DNA of 64,000 nt from Acidobacteriota bacterium (GTDB lineage Bacteria > Acidobacteriota > Terriglobia > Terriglobales > Acidobacteriaceae). The notes below the pieces were generated by a model that had not been told where the DNA came from, did no database searches, and was given only the letters and a program-made list of their open reading frames with translations. How positions within the stretch are numbered: position 1 is the stretch's first letter; each line of letters begins with the position of its first letter. Location: the NCBI GenBank assembly GCA_021846275.1, contig JAJZBZ010000002.1, positions 310,001-374,000 on the forward strand, written 5' to 3'. This document shows, piece after piece, positions 26,419 through 36,595 of this stretch. The translations under genes were made by a program, and so were the position numbers.

Positions 26419-27828
26419 ATGTTCATGTTTTCCCCCTCCCCCAAACGTTCCATCGTCGCCATCGTCTGCGCCGCAGCGCTTGCCGCTCTGGCCGGATGCG
26501 GCAGCAGTAACTCCTCCACCTCAACGACACCGGCGAACACGCCGACAGGCGCATCGTTTGTGACCGGAACGGACGCGCCGATGGCCTCGGTGACCTCGTT
26601 TTCCGTGGTTCTGGAAGGCATCTCCGCCACAAACTCCAGCGGTGCTTCGGTGCAGTTGCTGAGCGGCACGCCGACTGTGGACTTCGCCCGCTTCAACGGG
26701 CTGAACACGCTGCTGGATATGAATGACGTTCCGGCGGGCACCTACAACAGCGTGACCATCACGCTGGGCAGCGCGACGATTGGTTATCTGAACACAACCT
26801 CCGGCGGCGCGCCGACCGTTGCCACGGAGAACGCCACGCTGACCAGCTCGACGGTGACCCTGCCGCTTTCGACTCCGCTGGTCGTCGCCACGGGCAGCGC
26901 CCCGGTTGGCATTCATCTGGATTTCAAGCTCGCCAAGTCCATCGAAGTGGACAGCAACGGCCAGATCACCGGCATGGTGGATCCGACCTTTGACGTGACC
27001 GCTGTGACCAACACCGATCCCGGCGCGTACATTGATGAGTTTGCAGCGGCAGTGGTCAGCGTGGACGCGAATGCGCAGTCGTTCGTGATCGAGGGGCCGC
27101 ACGGGCGCCAGCTTACGGTGAACGTAAACGGGCAGACGGAGTGGGATGGCGGCGCGAGCCTGAGCCAGCTCACGACGAGCAGCATCGTGCAGATTTCCGG
27201 GCAGATTGACAAGGCCGATGCGACCATCGACGCCGACGAGGTGGATATTCTCTCGCAGCAGGGATTCTTTGCCAGCGGCCAGATCACCTACGTCACACCC
27301 GCGTCGGGCGCGGCGACGAGCTTTGATCTCTATGTTCGCGGCCTGTTGCCGACCACCACCGGACTGAGCCTCGGCCAGATTGCGCAGATTGATCTGACCG
27401 GCAGTGAGAAATACTCCATCTACTGGATGCACAATCCGCTGACGCAATACTTCTTCAACCAGAGCCAGTTGATGGCCGGGCAGGATGTTGCGGTGGGCGG
27501 TCCGGCAAGCGGCGCGACCAACTCGCAGTCGGTTTCGGTGCATCGTGTGGCCCTGCGCGACTGGGGCTTCAACGGAACCGTGGTGGCGGGCAGCGAAAAT
27601 GACTCCAACCGCAGCTTCCAGATTCAGGTGAAAGGCTTCGCCGGTGTGCTGATCCCGCAGACGGTGACAGTCTACCTGACGGGAGATTCCGTCTTCCGCA
27701 ACGGTTGGAGCGGGATGAGCGACATCACCGATGGCGCAAGCGTGCGCGTTGTCGGCCTGCTGCTCAAGGATCCGTCGAGCGGGCAGGCGATCCTTGTCGG
27801 CCACTATGTGGACGACATGAGCAACTGA
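26419..27828 (+). CDS. DUF4382/DUF5666-type lipoprotein
   Basis: The 469-residue protein has a lipoprotein leader with lipobox ALAGC near residue 26 and a Ser/Thr-rich linker. The first half resembles DUF4382: VTSFSVVLEGISATNSSGA, DMNDVPAGTYNSVTITLGSA. The second half has repeated beta-rich units (VVSVDANAQSFVIEG, LTVNVNGQTEWDGG, QISGQIDKADATIDADEV) like DUF5666. Such proteins are surface or periplasmic lipoproteins of unknown role, frequent in Acidobacteriota. AGGAGA with 8 bases spacing supports the start. It ends just before a strong bidirectional terminator. Confidence 0.78.
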   Translation: MFMFSPSPKRSIVAIVCAAALAALAGCGSSNSSTSTTPANTPTGASFVTGTDAPMASVTSFSVVLEGISATNSSGASVQLLSGTPTVDFARFNGLNTLLDMNDVPAGTYNSVTITLGSATIGYLNTTSGGAPTVATENATLTSSTVTLPLSTPLVVATGSAPVGIHLDFKLAKSIEVDSNGQITGMVDPTFDVTAVTNTDPGAYIDEFAAAVVSVDANAQSFVIEGPHGRQLTVNVNGQTEWDGGASLSQLTTSSIVQISGQIDKADATIDADEVDILSQQGFFASGQITYVTPASGAATSFDLYVRGLLPTTTGLSLGQIAQIDLTGSEKYSIYWMHNPLTQYFFNQSQLMAGQDVAVGGPASGATNSQSVSVHRVALRDWGFNGTVVAGSENDSNRSFQIQVKGFAGVLIPQTVTVYLTGDSVFRNGWSGMSDITDGASVRVVGLLLKDPSSGQAILVGHYVDDMSN

Positions 27829-27847
27829 CGAAGCCGGGCACAAAACG

Positions 27848-27880
27848 AAAAGCCTCGCCGCATCGCGCGGCGAGGCTTTT
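27848..27880. terminator. Bidirectional terminator between convergent genes
   Basis: AAAAGCCTCGCCGC pairs with GCGGCGAGGCTTTT across a 5-base loop, giving an A-tract and a T-tract on the two sides. It serves the lipoprotein gene ending at 27828 and lies directly beyond the stop of the minus-strand glycosidase gene at 27886. Confidence 0.9.
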
Positions 27881-27885
27881 CTGTT

Positions 27886-30156
27886 TCAGTGGCCGACGAG
27901 CTGCGGAATGTCGCGGTGGCGAAATGCCGCAGCCGGAATTGGCGCGAGCGGCAGGCTGGGGCCTTCCCACAGCAGTTGCGGAATGCCGACACTGACCGTC
28001 TCCAGCGCTTCAATGCGCAGGTGGTGACGACCGGCGCGCAGGCCGATGGTGCCCGTGGCGTAACGCATCGCATTGTTCGGGCTGCCGCAGACCTCGGCGA
28101 ACTGCGGCCCGGTCGCTGCGACCAGCTCATCGTCCACGAAGACGCGTTCCCCATCGCGAGCCTCGGCGGCGAAGCGGTAACCGCCATCGACCGGGACATC
28201 GACGAAACCCTCGTAGGTGACGGCGAAGCGCGTGAAGCCGCCGGGGTCGGCTCCGGCCAGATTAGCCGCGATGCCGGCGCGCATGGGCACCTGCTGGTTG
28301 AAGTCAGGAAAATCCGGCCACTCGCCGGGATAAATCTGGTAGGTCAGGCCGGGCGCGGTCGGCAGCGCGTCGGGGCCGCGTGGCTGCGCCTCATGCCAGC
28401 GGGCAACGACGGTGACGGCCTGTGCAGCCCAGTCTTGAACAGGCCGGCCGGAGCCGTCGGCCTGCCTTGGATTCTCGACATGCAGCAGCACGCGGAAACT
28501 GCCCGCGCCGAGCGGTCCACCGTCGATCTGCGTTCCGAGCGCATCGGGAAAGCGATGTTTCACGCGGCGTCCGGTGGCCGTGGTTCCGTCGCCAAAGAGC
28601 CAGGTGTAACGCACATGCCGATGAGGCTGCCTGACCGCTTCCAGGTGAGCCGTCTCACCCGGCACCAGCACCGGCTCGCGGACTGTGAACTGAGCGGAGA
28701 GCGCGGGTGCGGGCGCGTAGGCTGGCTCGGCGGCTCCCTCGGCGACACGCAGCGGCATCTCTGCGTCGCTGGTGACGCGCTGCTGGCCGTACTTCACGTT
28801 GTCGAAGTGAATGTCGTGGACATCGCCGGAGAGCAGAGAGCCGCTGAGCGGCGGCTGGCCCAGCGCCCATATATTGCGAAAGGTGAAGTCGTGCAGCTCC
28901 GGCTGGCGCTGATCCAACTGGGCCAGCGAGTACCAGTCGTCAAGGAAGAGATTCTCAAAGGTGAAGTCGCTGTGGTCGCCTGCGGCACCCTTTGCGCCCC
29001 AGTAGGTGAAGAGCGCGAACGGCAGCCCGCACGAGCCGATGCCGCCGTGGAGCACATCGGAGTTGCGCAGCGTGAAGTGGTGGGAGCTGTAGCGTTTCTG
29101 AGGCCAGCCGGCGCGGACGATATTGGAGATGCTGGTCGATAGTTCGGAGTCTTCGACCAGGATGTTATCGACCTCGTGACCGGGCTTGACCATCGAGGCT
29201 TCGTCGTAGCCGGGCCAGTTGCCCTGCATGGCGAGCACATCGTCGGAGGCGCGAAAAAAGGAGTTGCGCACGACGGCGTCGCCGCCGCCCAGCCAGTCCA
29301 TGCCGTCCTGATTCGCGTTGCCGGGGTTGCCGCCGATCACGCGCAGGTCGTCGTAGACGAAGCCGGTCGAGTCCTTCATCTGAATCGACCAGGTGCGGCT
29401 GCGAACCAGGCAGGTGACGCCGTTGATTTCGATCTGATGCGCGTCGAGCGCGCCGATGCAGTGCCAGTCCGGCCGCTGCATCCAGCCCTGATCGTTGTCC
29501 GGATCCTGCGGGCCGTCGTAGAGAACGACGCCTTTGCCGAGCACATGCACATTGCTGACGTGCCAGAGATTGATGCTGCCCTCGATGACCGCGCCGGGTG
29601 AGAGATACCAGGTTTCTCCGCTTTTCGGATTAATGCTGCCCTCGTGCACACCAGGCGGAACGACATGAACGGCAGCGCCCACCGGCGCGGGCGGCACCGG
29701 CGGCGTGGCGAAGACGAAGATCATGCGCGCGTGGTTGAGAAAGTCGCCCGGTCGGCTGATGGAGAGCTTGGCCGGATGGTCGAGTCGGAAGCGGATCGTT
29801 GCGCCGTCCCGCACGGGGCGCAGGCCAAGCCGCCAGGGCTGTATGTCCACGCCGCCATCCCAGAAATGCGGGTCGCCTGCGGTGATCGCGATCTCGACCG
29901 GCGCGGTCATGGTGAAGTTCAGGAAGTCGTAGCTGGCGGCGGCGTAGCCGAGCGGCGCGGGCTGGCCGTTGAGCGTAACGGTGAAGTCGTGAGCCAGCAG
30001 CAGATCGGGTACGGGAATCGGCTGGGCGGCAGGATGAGAAGCAGATCGAGCCTGCGCCAGCGGCGCGGCGGACGGCATGGCGGCCAGCAGACACACAAGA
30101 ATCGCGCAGGCGGGTCGCAGGCGACCACGCGGCGCGGGAAGACGCTCAGGCGGCAC
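27886..30156 (-). CDS. Beta-helix glycosidase (GH28/GH49/GH110-like) with PKD and PA14-like domains
   Basis: The 756-residue exported protein has a signal peptide (ACAILVCLLAAMPSA). Residues about 50-450 are a right-handed beta-helix with clustered Asp pairs of GH28-like enzymes: GNANQDGMDWLGGGDAVVRN and FFRASDDVLAMQG, later SDVLHGGIGSCG. A PKD-like domain follows (about 500-540: YTWLFGDGTTATG), then a C-terminal PA14-like domain (YEGFVDVPVDGGYRFAAEA, RDGERVFVDDELV). PKD and PA14 units usually bind or present carbohydrate. The start is GTG with a weak ribosome site. The exact GH family cannot be fixed by eye, and the substrate is unknown. It is separate from the sulfatase island. Confidence 0.7.
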   Translation of the reverse strand: MPPERLPAPRGRLRPACAILVCLLAAMPSAAPLAQARSASHPAAQPIPVPDLLLAHDFTVTLNGQPAPLGYAAASYDFLNFTMTAPVEIAITAGDPHFWDGGVDIQPWRLGLRPVRDGATIRFRLDHPAKLSISRPGDFLNHARMIFVFATPPVPPAPVGAAVHVVPPGVHEGSINPKSGETWYLSPGAVIEGSINLWHVSNVHVLGKGVVLYDGPQDPDNDQGWMQRPDWHCIGALDAHQIEINGVTCLVRSRTWSIQMKDSTGFVYDDLRVIGGNPGNANQDGMDWLGGGDAVVRNSFFRASDDVLAMQGNWPGYDEASMVKPGHEVDNILVEDSELSTSISNIVRAGWPQKRYSSHHFTLRNSDVLHGGIGSCGLPFALFTYWGAKGAAGDHSDFTFENLFLDDWYSLAQLDQRQPELHDFTFRNIWALGQPPLSGSLLSGDVHDIHFDNVKYGQQRVTSDAEMPLRVAEGAAEPAYAPAPALSAQFTVREPVLVPGETAHLEAVRQPHRHVRYTWLFGDGTTATGRRVKHRFPDALGTQIDGGPLGAGSFRVLLHVENPRQADGSGRPVQDWAAQAVTVVARWHEAQPRGPDALPTAPGLTYQIYPGEWPDFPDFNQQVPMRAGIAANLAGADPGGFTRFAVTYEGFVDVPVDGGYRFAAEARDGERVFVDDELVAATGPQFAEVCGSPNNAMRYATGTIGLRAGRHHLRIEALETVSVGIPQLLWEGPSLPLAPIPAAAFRHRDIPQLVGH

Positions 30157-30234
30157 AGCAAGAGTGTATCCGCTGGCAGCCCGGTTGCGGCAGGCAAAGA
30201 TGAAAATCGCAAAAGCCAGAAGCCGGAATGGAAA

Positions 30235-30810
30235 CTACGGAGCCGCGGACCCGGTCGCATGCACCCAGCTCGCATCGACGCTGACGGGAATCTCATCCTT
30301 GATGGGCACGGTCAGGAAGGATGGGCGGACGATCTTGAAGTCGGAGCAGGTGGCCGGGACGGTGCCGACGATGCGCACGACGCCGTTCTGCTCGGTGCGC
30401 TGAAAGGGAACGTGTTTGTACTCGGCGGTCTGGCCGGCGAACTGCACCTGAAGGTCGGCGTAGATGGTGGATGAGGAAGTGGCGGCTGCGGGGAAGCTGG
30501 TGCGCACGACGACCATGGGGAACTGGGCACCGCGCGTGACCTGGATCATGTGCAGGTCGCGATTGCTGTCACCGGAGTCGAAGGTTTTCACCGGCGCGGC
30601 GATCAGGAAATCGCAGGTGCCAGCGTGGCAGACTCCCTTGCCCTTTGCGGCGTGGCTGGTGCCGTAGACCTCGTGCATGGGATGCGACATGTGATAGGTG
30701 AGCGTGGAGCTTTGGAGCAGCCAGTTGGTGTCGGCCTGTGCGTGAGCCTGAGTTGGCAGCGCGGCCAGCATCGGCAGCAGCAGCAGCAGAGCGGCAAGGA
30801 ATCTTTTCAT
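30235..30810 (-). CDS. YceI-like periplasmic lipid-binding protein
   Basis: The 191-residue protein has a signal peptide (MKRFLAALLLLLPMLAALP) and a small beta-barrel of YceI type: STLTYHMSHPMHEVYGTS, DSGDSNRDLHMIQV, PMVVVRTSF. YceI proteins bind isoprenoid lipids such as polyprenyl-phosphates or quinones. ATG at 30810 overlaps the stop of the upstream membrane gene as ATGA, with GGAG inside that gene, so the two are translated in tandem. The residues and length differ somewhat from E. coli YceI, so the family call is moderate. Confidence 0.65.
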   Translation of the reverse strand: MKRFLAALLLLLPMLAALPTQAHAQADTNWLLQSSTLTYHMSHPMHEVYGTSHAAKGKGVCHAGTCDFLIAAPVKTFDSGDSNRDLHMIQVTRGAQFPMVVVRTSFPAAATSSSTIYADLQVQFAGQTAEYKHVPFQRTEQNGVVRIVGTVPATCSDFKIVRPSFLTVPIKDEIPVSVDASWVHATGSAAP

Positions 30811-31661
30811 CCGTTTTTCTCCCAGAACTTCCAGTGAATGGGCCACGAGACGGCGACGATGGAGGCGCAGTACGCGCCGACCGTGACGAAGGCCACCGGA
30901 CCGTGAGCGGAGGCGATGCCGTGAACTTTTTCTCCGGCATTTTCCTGCTTATAGGCCAGGATGCCGAGGATGGGCGTCGCGATCATTCCCGGCCCGTGAA
31001 CCCAGACCAAAGCCTTGTGGACGCGAATCGCGCCCTTCGGCTTCACGCCGGGAATGCGCGGCGCGAACATGGCGTAGTAGGCCGTCGTCCAGTACATGCC
31101 GGTGGTCAGGCCGCCGAGTGCGATGTGGAAGTCGAGATTGGCCGAGGTCGGCTCGGTGATGGGCTGCCCGTTCTTGCCCTTGGCCTTGGCCATGGGTCCG
31201 GTGATGAGCGTGGCCAGCATGGGCGCGGTCGTGATCAGGCCCAGCGTCTGGTGGACCTTGAGCATGTGCGTGCGCTTGTTGAGCAGCGCCTGAAGCTGTG
31301 TGTTGGACTGGGTCTGGGTGGGCGCAAAGCCGAGATCGCCCAGCGACAGCGAACTGCTGGAAGCCGGTTTCTGCGCCGTGGCCGGTGTTTGCGCGGAGGC
31401 TGCCTGTGCCGACGCTGCCTGCGCGTCCGGCAGATTGGGAGTCGGTGCCGCTGGCAGATCGGCTTCGGCGAGCTGTGGGCTGTCCTCCGGGCTGCGAGCG
31501 GAACGATGTGCGGAGTTGTCGGCAAGGCGGCTGGATGCGGCTGCCGACTCTGGTTGCATGGGTGCCATTTGGAGCGAGGTCACCTGTGCGCTGGCGCGAC
31601 CGGCGGCGAAGAGCAGAGAGAAACAGGCAACCGAGAGGAGCTTTGTATGGGATGTCTTCAC
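30807..31661 (-). CDS. Cytochrome b561-like membrane protein
   Basis: The 284-residue protein has a signal-like N-terminus (LLSVACFSLLFAAG), an Ala/Ser/Gln-rich linker to about residue 110 and then four or more hydrophobic segments: VHQTLGLITTAPMLATLI, FHIALGGLTTGMYWTTAYYA, VHKALVWVHGPGMIATPIL, HGPVAFVTVGAYCASIVAV. A histidine opens or lies near several of these helices (VHQ, FHI, VHK, VHG), as expected for heme-binding b561-type proteins. Such genes often neighbour yceI-type genes, as here with an ATGA overlap. The start is GTG. Heme binding is inference. Confidence 0.55.
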   Translation of the reverse strand: MKTSHTKLLSVACFSLLFAAGRASAQVTSLQMAPMQPESAAASSRLADNSAHRSARSPEDSPQLAEADLPAAPTPNLPDAQAASAQAASAQTPATAQKPASSSSLSLGDLGFAPTQTQSNTQLQALLNKRTHMLKVHQTLGLITTAPMLATLITGPMAKAKGKNGQPITEPTSANLDFHIALGGLTTGMYWTTAYYAMFAPRIPGVKPKGAIRVHKALVWVHGPGMIATPILGILAYKQENAGEKVHGIASAHGPVAFVTVGAYCASIVAVSWPIHWKFWEKNG

Positions 31662-31887
31662 TGTAAGGGTCGCCTCGGTGAATATCGATGGCAGGATTGT
31701 ATGCTCAAGAGCGTGCTATGGATAGGGTGACAGCCTGACCAAATCGGACAGCCGCCGCAATCGTTGTTCTATCACTATGACGCATGGCGCTCCGACAAAG
31801 TCATCTCTGAAAAATGAACTCTCCGTCATCTGAGATGGATTGGCCGCAGGCGAACGAATTGCTCCCGGAGTGTAAAACCGGAATCCA

Positions 31888-33699
<1,812 letters not shown>

Positions 33700-33949
33700 G
33701 ATTGCCGTTCCTTTCCGCGCACGAGGCGCGACTTCTTAGTGTAAGCGTCAGCAGGCAGGGGCTGCCACCTGCGAACGAACGCTGATTTCGCAGGACTTCG
33801 TGCAACGGGAAGCCGGGTTGGAATCCGGATGGAATTTTCCATCGATTTGCCTGGCGGATTTCCTGCCGTTTTCTCGCGTTCATGTCCAGAGGCCATTCTG
33901 GGCAGTGCGGCGAAAGATCGGCTGCGGACCCAGAGTGACGGGAGGTCGT

Positions 33950-36397
33950 ATGAAATCGTGGGCGGTCAGGTGCGCGTGCATCGGAGTATTTGCAGGACTT
34001 TTCCTCAGCGGCTGCGGCAGCAGCAAATCCGGTTCCGGCTCGGGCGGTTCGGGTTCCGGTGGATCGGGATCGGGTGGTTCCGGTGGCTCTGGCAGCGTCA
34101 GCCTCACGATCAGCCAGCCCAACTCGCCGCCGACGATTCAGGCCGGACAGAACGTGAACATTACCGCTTTTTTCTCGAATACGGGCGGGGCATCGGAGTC
34201 CGTGACCTGGTCGCTGACCGGGCCGGGCACGCTCACCAACCAGACGGCCAGCACGGTGACGTATAACTCGCCGTCCACGGTATCCTCAACCACCACGGCC
34301 ACGGTGACGGCTACGCTGGTCAGCGACACGAGCATTACCGCTTCGCTGAAGATCACCATCAATCCGGCACCGTCGGTTACGGTGAGCATCAGCAATCCGA
34401 TCACGACGATTACGGCGGGCGCTCCGGCGGCGAACCTGAGCGCGAACGTGCAGAATGACCCGACGAACAGCGGGGTGAACTGGAAGCTGACTGCTGGTGG
34501 CAGCGCCTGCGCACCCACTTGCGGAGCGCTGAGCAACATGACAACGACCAGCGTGACCTATACGCCGCCTGCGTCGGTGCCGGCTTCGCCGAATAACGCG
34601 CCGACGATCACGGCGACATCGGTGGCCAGTTCGAGCGCAACCGCGACGGATTCGTTCACGATCACGGCGGCTACCTCGTCTACGGTGATCGTGACGATCA
34701 CCAATCCAATCTCCACGGTGGGAGCAGGCTCGGCCGCGGTGACGCTGAACGCGAGCGTGCAGAATGACGCAACCAACAGCGGCGTGAGCTGGACGCTGAT
34801 GGCCGCTGGGGGCGCGTGCTCGCCCACCTGTGGCGCACTGAGCAATATGACGACCACCAGCGTGACCTATACGCCGCCTGCGTCGGTGCCGGCGTCGCCA
34901 GACAATACGCCAACGATTACGGCGACATCGGTGGCAAGCACCAGCGCCAGCGCGTCCGATCCATTCACGATCACCGCTTCCGGCACGTCGAACAACAACG
35001 GGCTGCTTCAGGGGAAGTATGCATTCCTGGTGGCGGGCTATGACGCGGCGATGGCGGCCAGCATCACGGTGGATGGCAAAGGCGATGTGACCGCTGGCGA
35101 AGAGGATTACATCGCGCTGACTCCGGCGATCACCTCCGGCGACCTGCATGCCACGATCACGAGCGGTACGTACCTGATCGGCTCGGATAATCGGGGAACC
35201 ATTAGCTGGAAGGATTCCAGCGGCAACAGCTTCACCTACACGCTTGCGCTTGGCACGGTCTCGAGCGGAATCGCAGGCGCCGGCGAGATGGTCGAGTTCG
35301 ACACGAACAAAACGGAGATGACCGGCCAGATCACGTTGCAGAATTCGTCGCAGCTTAGCACCTCGTCGCTCTCCGGCGGCTACGCCTTCGGATTCCCCGG
35401 CTTTGACGGCAACCTGAATCCCAATGCTTCGGTTGGCAGCTTTACGGTAACCTCCGGCAACATCACCAACGGTCTGACCGACGAAAATGACGCTGGCAGC
35501 GTGACGACGAGCACGGCGTTCACCGGGTCGACGGGATCAGCCGATGCCAATGGCCGCTTCACGCTCTCGCTGACCGTCGGCGGCAACGCGGCCAATCCGA
35601 TCGAGTGCTACATCCTGTCGGTTTCGGAGATCGATTGCGTGGGATACGAGGGCGGAACGGCGATCACCTACGGGACGATCGAGCAACAGAGCGGTGGACC
35701 GTACACGACCGCGTCTCTGTCCGGGAATACGATTCTCTTTGAGCAATCGGAGACCGGAGGATCGCCATCCTATCCGAAGTCACAGCTGGGGATCGTGAAC
35801 TTCAGCGGCACTGGGAATGCCACCGCCTCGTTCGACACCTACAACGGCAGCGGCGGGCTTTCCACATCGACCGGGACCGCAACCTATGCCGTTGCTTCGG
35901 CTGGCAGGGCCGTACTCACGCCATCCGGGGGCAGCAATATTGTCTTCTACCTCTACCGCCCCAATGAGGGATTCCTGCTGGATGAGGGCAGCAATCCGGG
36001 CACTGGTCGGATCGAGTCGCAGACCTCTGGCACCTACAGCAACGCATCGCTGACGGGCAACTACTATTTCGGCACCGTACCGATGGCTGCCGCTCCGTCA
36101 GGCAGTGGATCGTCGGCGGCCGCGCCATCGCTCAACTACAGCTCCGGTGTGGCAGTGGCGGACGGCTCGGGCAATGTGACGCTTACGGTGGACACGAACT
36201 CGTCGGGTGTTGTGGCCTCCGGAACGCCGACGACGGATACCTATTCGGTTGCCTCCAACGGTCGGGGCACGCTGGGAACGAATGCGACGATTACCACCCA
36301 GACGATCTTCTACATTGTCTCGCCAACGAAATATTACTACCTGTCGGTTCCCGCAACGACGCCAGGAAACCCAACGATTGGAATCGGCAGGCAGTAA
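33950..36397 (+). CDS. Large Ig-like repeat lipoprotein
   Basis: The 815-residue protein has lipoprotein leader FAGLFLSGC, a Gly/Ser linker (SGSGSGGSGSGGSGSGG), a first Ig-like domain (IQAGQNVNITAFFSN), and two almost identical 103-residue Ig-like units (each with NSGVxWxLxAxGxxCxPTCGALSNMTTTSVTYTPPASVPASP). The rest of about 450 residues is beta-rich, with repeated LSGxYxF-type strands as in other acidobacterial surface lipoproteins. The paired cysteines CxPTC may form a disulfide in each unit. GGGAGG 6 bases upstream supports the ATG at 33950. Role unknown; adhesion or surface binding is plausible. Confidence 0.78.
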   Translation: MKSWAVRCACIGVFAGLFLSGCGSSKSGSGSGGSGSGGSGSGGSGGSGSVSLTISQPNSPPTIQAGQNVNITAFFSNTGGASESVTWSLTGPGTLTNQTASTVTYNSPSTVSSTTTATVTATLVSDTSITASLKITINPAPSVTVSISNPITTITAGAPAANLSANVQNDPTNSGVNWKLTAGGSACAPTCGALSNMTTTSVTYTPPASVPASPNNAPTITATSVASSSATATDSFTITAATSSTVIVTITNPISTVGAGSAAVTLNASVQNDATNSGVSWTLMAAGGACSPTCGALSNMTTTSVTYTPPASVPASPDNTPTITATSVASTSASASDPFTITASGTSNNNGLLQGKYAFLVAGYDAAMAASITVDGKGDVTAGEEDYIALTPAITSGDLHATITSGTYLIGSDNRGTISWKDSSGNSFTYTLALGTVSSGIAGAGEMVEFDTNKTEMTGQITLQNSSQLSTSSLSGGYAFGFPGFDGNLNPNASVGSFTVTSGNITNGLTDENDAGSVTTSTAFTGSTGSADANGRFTLSLTVGGNAANPIECYILSVSEIDCVGYEGGTAITYGTIEQQSGGPYTTASLSGNTILFEQSETGGSPSYPKSQLGIVNFSGTGNATASFDTYNGSGGLSTSTGTATYAVASAGRAVLTPSGGSNIVFYLYRPNEGFLLDEGSNPGTGRIESQTSGTYSNASLTGNYYFGTVPMAAAPSGSGSSAAAPSLNYSSGVAVADGSGNVTLTVDTNSSGVVASGTPTTDTYSVASNGRGTLGTNATITTQTIFYIVSPTKYYYLSVPATTPGNPTIGIGRQ
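34369..34986 (+). repeat. Two tandem coding repeats, period 309 bp
   Basis: The block around 34531 (gagcaacatg) recurs at 34840 (gagcaatatg), 309 bases or 103 codons later, and the following 60 bases are nearly identical. Differences are mostly synonymous, which suggests duplication followed by purifying selection. Confidence 0.85.
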
Positions 36398-36420
36398 ACA
36401 TACAACGGATCGACGATCCC

Positions 36421-36455
36421 TCCGGGCTGACCTTTCGGGTCAGCCCGGATTTTTT
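36421..36455 (+). terminator. Rho-independent terminator after the Ig-repeat lipoprotein
   Basis: TCCGGGCTGACC pairs with GGTCAGCCCGGA over a 5-base loop, followed by six T. It lies 24 bases after the stop codon. Confidence 0.92.
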
Positions 36456-36595
36456 CAGGCGGGGAGCAGCCAACGAGCCGAGGTGACTGCGACATCTGGA
36501 ATCGGAGCCTGTAAGCGGCATTCTTCTTGACAAAGCCGCGCTGCCGGGTTTTTGTTAAAGTATCGTTCATCTTTCTCCCCGGAACGCAGGCAACC

